From an uncultured Spirochaetales bacterium (GTDB taxonomy: Bacteria > Spirochaetota > Spirochaetia > Sphaerochaetales > Sphaerochaetaceae): 35,217 nt of DNA. The DNA lies in the NCBI GenBank assembly GCA_934276485.1, contig CAKQTE010000063.1, forward strand, positions 1 through 35,217, given 5' to 3'. Below, piece after piece: positions 14,785 through 23,985 of the stretch (its first letter is position 1; each line of letters opens with the position of its first letter). A model generated the notes under the pieces. That model made no database searches and was not told the DNA's origin. It saw nothing but the letters and a program-made list of their open reading frames with translations. The position numbers and the translations under genes are program-made.

Positions 14785-16539
14785 TTATAGTGTTATCTCA
14801 AAGTCTATCGACTTGTTTGTAGAAGGCAATTCCAAGTGTTCAAACATAAATCCTGGGACCAAGAAATACGAAGGATTCTCAGGCACTTGTATCTTGCCAC
14901 TATCCAATCTTCTTAGATCTACTCTCTTGTTGTTCTTTTCTGATATAAAAGAGCCATCGTCCATCACCTTCACACTCTCAGAGCAGGAGATGAAAGGAAG
15001 AATCAACAAGCACTCCCTATCTGTATGAATACTAATTCTCAATCCATTCTCTGCAAATTGATATTCAATTGAGTATTGAGATCTACAAGAAGGTTCTTTT
15101 CCATCCTCACTTTGAAGATATCCAATAGCTTTTATAGTAGAATCCGACAAACGCTCTAGCTTTACCTCATCGCAATATCTACTGCTGAATTCTGTGCCAT
15201 CTTCCACCAGTGAGAGTCTAAAATCCGGGCATTCATGGCTCAATTTGCCATATGGAACCTGCATATTGTTCTTCTCTTTCAGAAAGTATCTTCCAATACT
15301 TGCTGTAAGCACAGGACCATAACAAATGAACTCCAACATGGAAAGAGTACCACCAGATGTGTGACCTGCAGCCATATATGGCCAATCATAACCAGTTACA
15401 GTTGCACTATAATGCTCTGATGAGAATACAAAAGTATCCAAATCCTTATAGTACCTTAGGCCCTTTCTTTCATAGCGAGGCAATACAGAAATTGTTTCTT
15501 CCTCTTTGGCAAGAAGCCCTCTCTTGATAATTCCTGCAAGAACCTTAGCATGCGTAAATGAGTGGTGAATACACATTGGCTGGCCTGCTTTCTCGTAATC
15601 AGGGCCACCAGCAAGAAGACCGGAGAAAGTGCATTTCTCCATCAATTCAAGATTCTTTATTGCTGCTGTATAGAATGCCTTATTGTGCTCTTTCAATAGT
15701 AATAGAGCCTCTGCACATCCATCACTTGTTCTACTACCCCAATATGTCCATTTGAAGTTTCTTGTTCCAAAGCTATTGTCCCATGCGCCATCTGAGAGCA
15801 TGAAATCCAGATGCGCATCATACCCTTTGACAGCCAAGTCAATTAACTTTGAATCATTCTTCAATAGCCCTAGGAATGTTATTGCAGGCAATGTCTCTTC
15901 AACATTGTAGCCAATATCGACAGCAAGGAGATTCTTATCACTACGCATCTCGCGCTGGAAACCTTCGCCAAAGACAAAATTGTTTTCAGTAAAGACTGAG
16001 TAGATGATCTTCTCATACCCTTTTGACTTCTCGATAAGCTTCTCATCTTCAAAATAGAGCCCCGCTCTATATAGAGCATAAGAGGCTGATACAGGATAGT
16101 TCGTATTCTTTTTCAAAAGAGAATTCTCATTATATATCCAGTCCGCAGCTTTCTTTGCCCTATCATATAGTGCAGTTCTGAATTCATCACTCATCAAATC
16201 TGAGTAGCCTTCAAGAGTATCTAGAAAAGCAATGAGTGCAAATACAGTTATGCCCTTCCACTCAGAATCTATATCGTTGATATATCCACCATCAGAAAGT
16301 GACACCGTATGCTCTGACCAAGCAAAAACATCCTCTGCAGCCTTGATCCACTTTTCATCTCCTGTTTCTCTTGCCATCTCGAAAAATGGATACATGGCTT
16401 CAAAGCATCGTCCATGAATCTTTCCGCAAGCAGGACACAATAACGCACCGTTAAGGCGTTTGTCATCAGAATGGACCTGTGTGTCCAATAGCGATGTGCA
16501 CCACTTATGAAGTAAAGCTTTTACCCTATCCTCTTTCAT
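14785..16539 (-). CDS. Probable (alpha/alpha)-barrel polysaccharide lyase or glycosidase
   Basis: A 584-residue protein without a visible signal peptide, so probably cytoplasmic. The first two thirds have the repeated helical pairs of an (alpha/alpha) toroid (ALLCPACGKIHGRCFEAMYP; YDRAKKAADWIYNENSLLKK; GAWDNSFGTRNFKWTYWGSR; MCIHHSFTHAKVLAGII). Conserved-looking His, Arg and Tyr residues in HGR, RNFKWTYWGSRTSD and CIHHSFTHA could be catalytic. The last 200 residues look like a beta-sandwich, as in heparinase II/III-like lyases. I cannot assign a CAZy family. Directly downstream of the sulfatase (TGATG overlap), it probably acts on the same sulfated glycan. Start ATG at 16539, with AAGG ten bases upstream; the GTG at 16542 is equally possible. 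Confidence 0.6.
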   Translation of the reverse strand: MKEDRVKALLHKWCTSLLDTQVHSDDKRLNGALLCPACGKIHGRCFEAMYPFFEMARETGDEKWIKAAEDVFAWSEHTVSLSDGGYINDIDSEWKGITVFALIAFLDTLEGYSDLMSDEFRTALYDRAKKAADWIYNENSLLKKNTNYPVSASYALYRAGLYFEDEKLIEKSKGYEKIIYSVFTENNFVFGEGFQREMRSDKNLLAVDIGYNVEETLPAITFLGLLKNDSKLIDLAVKGYDAHLDFMLSDGAWDNSFGTRNFKWTYWGSRTSDGCAEALLLLKEHNKAFYTAAIKNLELMEKCTFSGLLAGGPDYEKAGQPMCIHHSFTHAKVLAGIIKRGLLAKEEETISVLPRYERKGLRYYKDLDTFVFSSEHYSATVTGYDWPYMAAGHTSGGTLSMLEFICYGPVLTASIGRYFLKEKNNMQVPYGKLSHECPDFRLSLVEDGTEFSSRYCDEVKLERLSDSTIKAIGYLQSEDGKEPSCRSQYSIEYQFAENGLRISIHTDRECLLILPFISCSESVKVMDDGSFISEKNNKRVDLRRLDSGKIQVPENPSYFLVPGFMFEHLELPSTNKSIDFEITL

Positions 16540-18002
16540 CACTGTTTTACCTTGAAATCACAATAAGAAGTTCTGAACTCATCTAGATTCAAATCAGGAA
16601 GAGAGATCAAATCATGTGTATCCTTCATATGCTTGTCGAGAACTCTGTACATCTTTTCGATGAGTTCTGATGAACTTTCATCAAAAGCAAGGTTATTGCT
16701 TTCAATTGGATCAGAGTCCAGATTGTAAAGCTCAAGGAACATCTCGTCCTTAAACAAGTCAACGATAAGCTTATGTCTCTTATATAGAATACAGCGCTGG
16801 AAGTTTGATCTTGCACCATTTCCATCATATTGGATGAATACATATTCAGAGTGAGAATCGTCATGGCCGTCCCTCATCATCTTTATAAGTGATGTACCTT
16901 CATATGCATTCTTGCCTTCTACTTCGAAGTACTCTGAAATTGTTGGCATCACATCCAGATGTGATACATACTCATCGATGTGCTGTGCTTTAAAGCCTGC
17001 ACTCTTTGGCATCTTTATAGATAGAGGAATCTTAGCGGACTCTTGGTACATGCACATCTTTTGAAATAGCTTATGAGAGCCTAGCATATCACCATGATCG
17101 GCTGTGAATATGATCATTGAATTGTCGTAGATGCCCTCTTTTTGCAACAAAGCGATAATCTGGCCTACGCAATCATCTAGCATACTAACCAAGCCTAGAT
17201 ATACTCTCCAAGCCTCCTTCCACTGATCTAGTGTATAATGAGAGCCAACTATTCCTGTTAGATTGTACATCTGTAGTGGTGACTGATATTCATAGAACTT
17301 GCCAACGTTCTCTGGTAGCTCAAAGTCATCTTTTACGCGTGAATACCATGGCTCAGGAATCTCTAGAGGAGGATGTGGAGCTAGGTACATAGCACTTAGG
17401 AACAAAGGCTTTGTCTTGTCACGCTTTTCAATTGCATCCAAGGCACATGTTGTGAAGTATTTGTCGAAGAAATATTTCTCATCATATGGATAGCAACCAG
17501 TTTCAGCATTTGAATACTTAGCAATCTTTGTATTCTTTCCTCCAACCATCTCTGGAACCAATGTCTTGAACTTAGGTAGTGTTCCAGGCTGTCTGACATT
17601 CTCGCTCTTAAGCATCTCTTTATATGTATGCTCTGTTGATGCCCAAACAACATTCTCGTCAGTATGCTCAAGCTTTCCACCTTCTGTGAAAAGGTGCTGC
17701 TTACCACTATGTATCGAGTACCAATCCTGTTCCATCATCTGATAGAGATTCTCATACTCTTTCTTGACATCTCCATGCTGAGCATCTTTCTTCTCCCATG
17801 GATTGATCAAGGAACCATTTGTATTAGGACAAAGACCTGTAAAGAATGCACCGCGGGAAGGTACGCACAAAGGAGATGCACAATATGCATTATCGAATAC
17901 AGTGCTCTCATCCATCAAACTATCGATATTAGGTGTGTAACCTTTTCCTAAAACATCCCATCTCAGCTGATCTGCCATAATTACAATTAGATTTTCTTTC
18001 AC
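16539..18002 (-). CDS. Type I sulfatase (formylglycine-dependent)
   Basis: A 487-residue arylsulfatase-family enzyme. LCVPSRGAFFTG holds the CxPSR motif; its Cys (about residue 46) would be converted to formylglycine by an anaerobic maturase not seen in this window. Metal ligands are visible in IVIMADQLRWD near the N-terminus and FTADHGDMLGSH. It lacks a signal peptide, pointing to cytoplasmic desulfation of imported sugars. I chose the GTG at 18002 because GGAG (18012-18009) lies six bases upstream and translation then begins VKENLIVIMADQ, a typical sulfatase start. The ATG at 18014 has no ribosome site and lies against a hairpin. The substrate is unknown; a host mucin or glycosaminoglycan fragment is plausible. 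Confidence 0.9.
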   Translation of the reverse strand: MKENLIVIMADQLRWDVLGKGYTPNIDSLMDESTVFDNAYCASPLCVPSRGAFFTGLCPNTNGSLINPWEKKDAQHGDVKKEYENLYQMMEQDWYSIHSGKQHLFTEGGKLEHTDENVVWASTEHTYKEMLKSENVRQPGTLPKFKTLVPEMVGGKNTKIAKYSNAETGCYPYDEKYFFDKYFTTCALDAIEKRDKTKPLFLSAMYLAPHPPLEIPEPWYSRVKDDFELPENVGKFYEYQSPLQMYNLTGIVGSHYTLDQWKEAWRVYLGLVSMLDDCVGQIIALLQKEGIYDNSMIIFTADHGDMLGSHKLFQKMCMYQESAKIPLSIKMPKSAGFKAQHIDEYVSHLDVMPTISEYFEVEGKNAYEGTSLIKMMRDGHDDSHSEYVFIQYDGNGARSNFQRCILYKRHKLIVDLFKDEMFLELYNLDSDPIESNNLAFDESSSELIEKMYRVLDKHMKDTHDLISLPDLNLDEFRTSYCDFKVKQ

Positions 18003-18020
18003 TTGGTACTCCATAAATAG

Positions 18021-18046
18021 TGTGGTTGGAGATACCCCCAACCACA
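18021..18046. other. Stable hairpin between the binding-protein and sulfatase genes
   Basis: TGTGGTTGG (18021-18029) and CCAACCACA (18038-18046) form a 9-bp stem with an 8-base loop. In the minus-strand mRNA it follows the binding-protein stop and precedes the sulfatase ribosome site, with no T-tract after it. It may protect the upstream mRNA or partly terminate transcription, giving more binding protein than enzymes. On the plus strand a T-run follows (18051-18058), but no plus-strand gene needs it. Confidence 0.6.
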
Positions 18047-18078
18047 ACGTGTTTTTTTGATTATATAAAGATTATATC

Positions 18079-19686
18079 CTATTTATCGTAGAATCTGTCG
18101 CAAGCTGCCTGATAGATTTCGATGTATCTTTCAACACCCATTGTCTTGAGCTTGTTCTGGAATGCACTCCACTCTTTCTCAACCCCACCATCTACGATCC
18201 AAGAAGCATACTTCTGGAGTACATATGAGTCGATATCTGTCTTGAGTGTGCTGATCTCCTCGATCTCGTCCTCTGTGAAGAATACACTTGGATACATATC
18301 TGTTAGAGGTACGTTGTACTCTGAATAGAACTTATCCAAATCCTGTCTCTCCTGAAGGTTAGCGTTCAAGTGTAGCTTGTCTACAATCTCCTGCATTACA
18401 GCAAATGTTCCATCATTACCTGGACCATACTCGTGAATAACTGCATCGAGGTTTGTTCCATTTGGAAGCTTGATGAATGAATATGTACCATCTTCGTTCT
18501 TCTCGAGAGCCTTTCCAAGCATACCCTGACAGATCTCAAGTGAAGTCTCTAGATCGAATGACTGGTCAATCCATCTCATGAGAACCTCTGGGTGCTCACA
18601 CTGGTTGGTAATTGCGAAAGCGCCTCTTGAGATGATCTTAGCGTTAACTGTTCTCCAGATCTTCTCGCCATTTACGTTCTCGAGTGGAGCCATTGCAATG
18701 TAGTTTTCCTTGTTTGCAGCTGCTGTAGCTGATGTACTCCAGCCAAGGAACATACCTACAATGTTCTCAGGATTCTGAATCTTTGAAACATATACGTTCT
18801 TGTCGTGTGTGAAGACTTCCTTGTCGATTAGACCCTCTGCATATAGCTTATGGAACCACTCGATAGCATTCTTGTACTCTTCTGTTGTTGGAGTGAAGAT
18901 AACCTTTCCATCCTTAACAACGAAGTGGTAGATGTCATCAAGCTGACCAAATGTTCCAAACAATGACTGAATACCCTGCTGTCTGTTGTACAAGTCTGTT
19001 GAGCTATATCTGAATGTGAAAGGAATCTCATCGTTTGGATTTCCGTTTCCATTAGCATCATATTCCTTGAATGCTCTTAGAACGTTCTCAAACTCCTCGA
19101 TTGTTGTAGGAACCTCAAGACCAAGATTCTCAAGCCATGTCTTGTTGATAAATAGCTTGTCGTGAGTTGTTGGGTTGATCTCGTTGATTGTTCCAAGAGA
19201 ATAGATGTTTCCATCTGGAGCTGTTAGCTGTGCCTTGTACTGTGGATGGGTATCCAAGATTCTCTTGTAGTTAGGAGCATACTTCTCAATAAGATCGTTA
19301 AGAGGAATGAGCATTCCCTGTGATGCATACTTCATGATGTCGACATCTGTAAGCATATCGTTACCATAGAATGCATCTGGAAGCATATTGCTTGCGAACA
19401 ACAAGCTCTTCTTTTCGTTCCAGCCATCATCTGAGGACATGTTCCAGTTGATGATAACATTTGTCTTCTCTTCAAGGTTCTTGAAGAACTCTAGTTCCTT
19501 GAAGTTCTTGTTCTTTTGAGTTGATGCTGCAATCTCAAATGTTACAGGTTCATTAACAATAGGAAGTCCCCGCTCGTTAAATGAAATATCTGCCTTCTTC
19601 GCGCCCTTGCCCTGCTCGTTTGCACCGCCTGCAAAACAGAGAGCTGCTGCCAATAAAACTACTAAAAAGATAATACCCTTTTTCAT
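18079..19686 (-). CDS. ABC transporter sugar-binding protein
   Basis: A 535-residue periplasmic substrate-binding protein of the large LplA/LipO-like oligosaccharide type. The start is the ATG at 19686, with GGAGG five bases upstream; the ATG at 19698 would place the ribosome site inside the gene. The signal peptide MKKGIIFLVVLLAAALCFA ends before GGANEQGKG. The Cys at residue 17 follows Leu, so it is not a canonical lipobox, though spirochaete lipoboxes are loose; soluble or lipid-anchored forms are both possible. The body has the usual EFFKNLEEKTNV and LPDAFYGNDM elements. Gene order permease-permease-binding protein-sulfatase-lyase implies it captures a sulfated oligosaccharide. Confidence 0.9.
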   Translation of the reverse strand: MKKGIIFLVVLLAAALCFAGGANEQGKGAKKADISFNERGLPIVNEPVTFEIAASTQKNKNFKELEFFKNLEEKTNVIINWNMSSDDGWNEKKSLLFASNMLPDAFYGNDMLTDVDIMKYASQGMLIPLNDLIEKYAPNYKRILDTHPQYKAQLTAPDGNIYSLGTINEINPTTHDKLFINKTWLENLGLEVPTTIEEFENVLRAFKEYDANGNGNPNDEIPFTFRYSSTDLYNRQQGIQSLFGTFGQLDDIYHFVVKDGKVIFTPTTEEYKNAIEWFHKLYAEGLIDKEVFTHDKNVYVSKIQNPENIVGMFLGWSTSATAAANKENYIAMAPLENVNGEKIWRTVNAKIISRGAFAITNQCEHPEVLMRWIDQSFDLETSLEICQGMLGKALEKNEDGTYSFIKLPNGTNLDAVIHEYGPGNDGTFAVMQEIVDKLHLNANLQERQDLDKFYSEYNVPLTDMYPSVFFTEDEIEEISTLKTDIDSYVLQKYASWIVDGGVEKEWSAFQNKLKTMGVERYIEIYQAACDRFYDK

Positions 19687-19720
19687 ATTAACCTCCATTT
19701 AGTTCCTTAATTTATATTAA

Positions 19721-20635
19721 TCAGCCCTTAACGGAACCGACCATTACACCTTTAGCAAAATGCTTCTGCAAGAATGGATATACAAGAAGTACAGGAAGAG
19801 TTGATACGATGATCAAACCATACTTGATAAGCTCTGCTGCCTTCTGCTGCTCTACCATACTGTCTACGTCTCCAAGGCTTGATGCCTGGTTCTGCAATAG
19901 AATACCTCTCAATGTCAGCTGCAATGGATATAGCTTCTCGTCTCTTAGGTAAATCAATCCATTCATGAACTCATTCCAGTGAGCTACTCCATAGTACAAT
20001 ATCAATACAACGATGATTGTATTGGATAGTGGAAGAATTATCTTGATGAAGTATTGGATATGTCCAAGTCCATCTACAGAAGCTGCTTCATACAGCTCTT
20101 CTGGGATATTGTTCTTCAAATAGTTGATCGCGATGATCAAGTTAAACACATTGATAGCAGGAAGAAGCAAGATTACAAGTCTTGTGTTATATAGATGCAA
20201 CTGTGACATCCATAGGTAAGTTGGAATCATACCTCCCTGGAAATACATTGTGAACATTGCCAAGAACATCAAAGGCTTTCTTAAACAATACTCTTTTCTA
20301 CTTAGTGGATATGCAAACATCATTGTAAGAAAGATCTGCAAAGCAGTACCTACAACTGTGTAGAAGATGGTATTTGCATATGATCTCCAGATCTTTGTAT
20401 TCTCGAAGATCTTCTGGTAACCAGTTACGTTAAAGCCCTTGATTCCCCAGATAACCTGTCCGTTGTTGATGGCAACTGGATCCGAGAAAGATGCAATTAC
20501 AATGAAATACAATGGATATAATACACATAGTGCGAACAATGAGAGCAACAACACATTGAAGATATCGAAGATCTTATCTGATAGTGATTGAGCTCTAAAG
20601 CGTGCAAATGATGAAGAAAACTTACTATTACTCAT
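19721..20635 (-). CDS. ABC sugar transporter permease (YtcP/LplC type)
   Basis: A 304-residue inner-membrane permease with about six hydrophobic segments, the first at VLLLSLFALCVLYPLYFIVI. The EAA loop, EELYEAASVDGLGHIQYFIK, contacts the ATPase. It ends LLVYPFLQKHFAKGVMVGSV KG, the typical C-terminus of this CUT1 subfamily. The start has GGAGGAG about seven bases upstream. It pairs with the permease encoded 13 bases upstream. No ATPase gene is present; such systems often share a common MsmX-like ATPase encoded elsewhere. Confidence 0.92.
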   Translation of the reverse strand: MSNSKFSSSFARFRAQSLSDKIFDIFNVLLLSLFALCVLYPLYFIVIASFSDPVAINNGQVIWGIKGFNVTGYQKIFENTKIWRSYANTIFYTVVGTALQIFLTMMFAYPLSRKEYCLRKPLMFLAMFTMYFQGGMIPTYLWMSQLHLYNTRLVILLLPAINVFNLIIAINYLKNNIPEELYEAASVDGLGHIQYFIKIILPLSNTIIVVLILYYGVAHWNEFMNGLIYLRDEKLYPLQLTLRGILLQNQASSLGDVDSMVEQQKAAELIKYGLIIVSTLPVLLVYPFLQKHFAKGVMVGSVKG

Positions 20636-20647
20636 CTCTCTCCTCCC

Positions 20648-21586
20648 TTACCATAGACTGTTTTTGGTTACCTTCTTAGCAAGGTAGTTACAAGAAACAA
20701 GCAAGATGATGTTGATAACATTGTTAAATAGGTTGATTGCAGCAGAGTAGCTGTACTGTGCGTTGATAAGACCAACCTTATAAATATATGTTGAAATGAT
20801 CTCACTTGTAGCGAGGTTCTGCGCATTCTGCATCAAATAAGCCTTCTGGAAGCCTAGGTTCATGACCTTTCCGATTTCCATGATGAACATCATGACCATT
20901 GTTGGAAGAATTCCTGGAATATCGATATGCCAGATTCTCTGCCACTTATTAGCGCCATCGATTTCAGCAGCTTCGTACAAGTCTGGGCTGATTCCTGCGA
21001 GAGCAGAGATATAGATGATTGCGTTCCATCCTGCGTTCTGCCATACGCCAGAAACAACGAATACGCTTCTGAAATACTTAGCTTCTCCCAAGAAGAAGAT
21101 AGGCTCTCCACCACATGCTGTGATAAGTGTGTTGATGATTCCGTTTCTTGGAGAAAGGAAGATATATAGCATACTTGTCAAAACAACGATTGAGATAAAG
21201 TGAGGACAATATACAACGGATTGTACAAACTTTCTGAACTTCAAGCTCTTTGCTTGGTTCAAGAGAATTGCAAGGATGATAGGAATTGGGAATCCAATCA
21301 AAAGCTGCATAAAGCTCAATGCAAGAGTGTTCTTCAACAATGGCCAAAACTGTGATGAATTGAAAAATCTCTTGAAATGCTTGAATCCAACCCACGCACT
21401 GCCCCAGATACCATCAACAGCACGGAAGTTCTTGAATGCAATCTGAACACCATACATTGGTATGTAATAGAAAATAATAAAATAAGCTACAGGCAATATA
21501 CATAGAACCATCAACTGCCAATCCCTACGAAAGGCTTTCTTGGTTCTTTGGCCGAGCGTAACTGTCTTAACACCAGTTTCTTTCAT
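20648..21586 (-). CDS. ABC sugar transporter permease (LplB type)
   Basis: A 312-residue inner-membrane permease with about six membrane segments, beginning LMVLCILPVAYFIIFYYIPM. The following GVQIAFKNFRAVDGIWGSAW is characteristic of LplB-like proteins. Its EAA loop is DLYEAAEIDGANKWQRIWHI. I start it at the ATG at 21586 because GGGAGG (21596-21591) lies four bases upstream; the in-frame ATG at 21598 precedes that site. It is the first gene of the five-gene minus-strand operon and diverges from the AraC-type regulator. Confidence 0.92.
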   Translation of the reverse strand: MKETGVKTVTLGQRTKKAFRRDWQLMVLCILPVAYFIIFYYIPMYGVQIAFKNFRAVDGIWGSAWVGFKHFKRFFNSSQFWPLLKNTLALSFMQLLIGFPIPIILAILLNQAKSLKFRKFVQSVVYCPHFISIVVLTSMLYIFLSPRNGIINTLITACGGEPIFFLGEAKYFRSVFVVSGVWQNAGWNAIIYISALAGISPDLYEAAEIDGANKWQRIWHIDIPGILPTMVMMFIMEIGKVMNLGFQKAYLMQNAQNLATSEIISTYIYKVGLINAQYSYSAAINLFNNVINIILLVSCNYLAKKVTKNSLW

Positions 21587-21782
21587 GCGTCCTCCCACTT
21601 AACGAAACTAGCTTCAAGCCACATTTTCAATCTGTCAATTTACCGTTTTTATGAGCAATTTTGCATTATTTGACATTTTTTGCGTTTTTACTATTTTTTC
21701 AACCAGATTTTTGTTGTAAATATTAAATTCCATGCAAAGAAATTATCTCGTATACTCTATAATGTCGGTCGGAGTAAAATAG
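21587..21782. promoter_or_regulatory. Divergent control region with phased A/T tracts
   Basis: 196 bases between the permease operon and its probable activator. T-runs on the plus strand at about 21646, 21659, 21676, 21685, 21694 and 21708 repeat roughly every 9-13 bases, suggesting intrinsically curved DNA. TTGACA occurs on the plus strand at 21670-21675, 16 bases before TATTTT (21692-21697), and on the minus strand at 21638-21633 without a good -10. The minus-strand operon may therefore need an activator. I found no clear direct repeat that could be named an AraC-type operator. Confidence 0.5.
21758..21774 (+). promoter_or_regulatory. -10 box and ribosome site of the regulator gene
   Basis: A perfect TATAAT at 21758-21763 is followed by GGAG at 21771-21774, eight bases before the GTG start at 21783. 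If this -10 is used, the leader is only about 13 bases and begins at the ribosome site. A second candidate, TATACT, lies at 21751-21756. Confidence 0.5.
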
Positions 21783-23984
21783 GTGAAAAAAGATAAACAA
21801 AAAATGGAAAAAACTGATAAAAAAAACTTTTTGAGCAACAAAGGTACCCATTATTTTGAATATTTGGGCTCTTCTTTGTTGATTCTCATGATTCCAATTA
21901 TCATCATTTCCATCTATTTCAACTCTCGATTCATAAAGCAATTCAAGGAAGAGATATACGACACAGTAGATATGGAGCTGTATCAGATATCGATACAGGT
22001 TGATAACAAGATAGCACAGATGAAGGAAACGTCTGCACGCCTTGCAATAGAAAAGCAATTTTCAGATGCAACAAAGTCCAAAGATCCCTATGACTTGTTG
22101 CCTCTGATAAACTACCTTGCCCTGATCACATCAGCTAACGACTACTATGAAGATATCTGGGTAAACATATATAGAAATGTCTATATGGTAACTTCCTCTA
22201 CCACATGGAAGAAGAACCTATTCTATTCACACAATTTTGATCAAAACCAAGATATAGCAAAAGAGAAGATCGATGCTTTGTATCAAGGCTTTCGCTGGCC
22301 GCTATGCCTATCGCTACAGGATATAAGCACAAAGAACAACGACGATGTATTGTTTATACTGCCACTCTACTCTGACTATCTAGAGCGCGATGGCTCTATT
22401 GCTTTCAAGGTAAGGAAATCGACATTCGATACAATGATCAGCAACAGAATGAAGAGCTATCATGCACTGATATTCATAGAGGACAATCTTGGAAACATCA
22501 TTTATACAAACAGCCAAGATCAAGATGTGGATAATCTGACCCAAGAGGACTATACAAAACGCCTTCTCCATTCAGAGAGTACAGGATGGAACTACTATGC
22601 AATCCTTCCAGACACACAATATGTATTTGCAAATGTATCGAACATATCAAGAGAATACATAATCACAATATCTATCATCCTTCTTATTTCCGGCGCGCTG
22701 ATAATATTCCTACTTCAAAAGCTATATGCCCCAATCCAGACACTTGGAGAGAAAATAAAGACAGTAATTCCCGAAGATGAGAACAAGAACGAGTTCAAGG
22801 GAATATCGAAAGCATTGGATATCCTTGCAACAAAGAATACAGACCTGGAAAGCACATTGAATTCCAACATGGTCGATATCAGGAACTCCCGCCTATATCG
22901 CTTGATCAATGGCGCATATCAATCAAGAGCCGATTTCAATACAGATAACGAAGAGCTTGGAATCCCTCTTATCAACGACTATGTCTCTGTTTTGATCGTT
23001 CATGTAAAATCCGATGAGATCGATATCAAGGAATATGCAGAGTCAGAAAAGAAGAGACTCAGGGATATCTACACCATCTACTATTGCACTGAAGTTGGAA
23101 AGAAGAGACAGATAGTATTCATATTCAATGCAAAAGAAGAACAGAGTGCTCGTAAGCTAGCAGAGAACCTTATGAAGCACGCTTTGGATAACCATTTGGT
23201 TCTAACGATAGGTATTGGCTGTAAGACATCAGATTTGACAAAGGTTGGACAGTCCTTCATAGAAGCCTCAAGTGCTCTGGACTATAGATTCATAAAAGGT
23301 AATAACACAATTATCGATTTTTCAGAGATATCTGGAAACATCAACGACAAGAGCATATATCCAAATTCGGAGATGATGGCACTATCGAATGCACTCTCTG
23401 CGCACAATCAAGATGCAATATTGGACACTCTTGATCAGATAATAGCGATCATCAAGAAAGATGATATGCCTATATATCTAGTAAGAAGCATCATCTCTGA
23501 CATGATGACACTTATCAACAAATCCATTTCTCTCTCGGAAGACAGAAGTGCTATGACAATATCACTCTCGAAAGCCGATAACGTTCAGAAAGCCATAGAG
23601 CTAGCTGAGAAATGGAAAGAGATGATCAAGACGTCGTTGAAAGCAGAAAAGAATACAGAAGCTGCAATGAAGGATATTCAGCAATATATTGATGACAATT
23701 GCTTGAAAGCGGATTTCTCTGCTTACGAAACAGCAGATAGATTCAATCTCACTCTTCCAAACCTGAGTAAGATGTTCAAGGATTACTCTGGAAAGAACCT
23801 TATCGACTACACAACGGAGATCAGAATCAACACCGCAAAGAAGCTGCTTTGTGAAACTACCCTTCCTATTTCCGAGATTGCTGAAAAGATTGGCTATTAT
23901 AATCTCTCAAGCTTCACAAGACGCTTTAAGCAAAGTCTTGGAATAAGCCCTTCTGAGTATAGAGCGCTTCATAGAGAGAACTAG
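21783..23984 (+). CDS. Membrane-spanning AraC-family regulator (YtdP-like)
   Basis: A 733-residue single-protein sensor and regulator. A basic N-terminus leads into a first membrane helix (about residues 30-50, SLLILMIPIIIISIYF). An extracytoplasmic sensor domain of about 235 residues follows, then a second helix near 290-313 (YIITISIILLISGALIIFLL) and a cytoplasmic part. It ends in an AraC-type double helix-turn-helix: LTLPNLSKMFKDYSGKNLID then PISEIAEKIGYYNLSSFTRR. There is no kinase or receiver domain. This architecture, divergent from LplBC-type permeases, is known for YtdP-like regulators, which probably sense the sugar and activate the transporter. GTG start at 21783 with GGAG eight bases upstream. 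The gene ends one base from a convergent tRNA. Confidence 0.88.
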   Translation: MKKDKQKMEKTDKKNFLSNKGTHYFEYLGSSLLILMIPIIIISIYFNSRFIKQFKEEIYDTVDMELYQISIQVDNKIAQMKETSARLAIEKQFSDATKSKDPYDLLPLINYLALITSANDYYEDIWVNIYRNVYMVTSSTTWKKNLFYSHNFDQNQDIAKEKIDALYQGFRWPLCLSLQDISTKNNDDVLFILPLYSDYLERDGSIAFKVRKSTFDTMISNRMKSYHALIFIEDNLGNIIYTNSQDQDVDNLTQEDYTKRLLHSESTGWNYYAILPDTQYVFANVSNISREYIITISIILLISGALIIFLLQKLYAPIQTLGEKIKTVIPEDENKNEFKGISKALDILATKNTDLESTLNSNMVDIRNSRLYRLINGAYQSRADFNTDNEELGIPLINDYVSVLIVHVKSDEIDIKEYAESEKKRLRDIYTIYYCTEVGKKRQIVFIFNAKEEQSARKLAENLMKHALDNHLVLTIGIGCKTSDLTKVGQSFIEASSALDYRFIKGNNTIIDFSEISGNINDKSIYPNSEMMALSNALSAHNQDAILDTLDQIIAIIKKDDMPIYLVRSIISDMMTLINKSISLSEDRSAMTISLSKADNVQKAIELAEKWKEMIKTSLKAEKNTEAAMKDIQQYIDDNCLKADFSAYETADRFNLTLPNLSKMFKDYSGKNLIDYTTEIRINTAKKLLCETTLPISEIAEKIGYYNLSSFTRRFKQSLGISPSEYRALHREN

Positions 23985-23985
23985 A

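Noticed and set aside
18003..18047. Longer sulfatase reading from 18047
   Set aside because: It runs through the hairpin and gives non-family residues; the GTG at 18002 has GGAG at correct spacing.
18060..18076. Two minus-strand TATAAT boxes as an internal sulfatase promoter
   Set aside because: The region is simply AT-rich just after a stop codon, and I found no matching -35; the hairpin explanation is enough.
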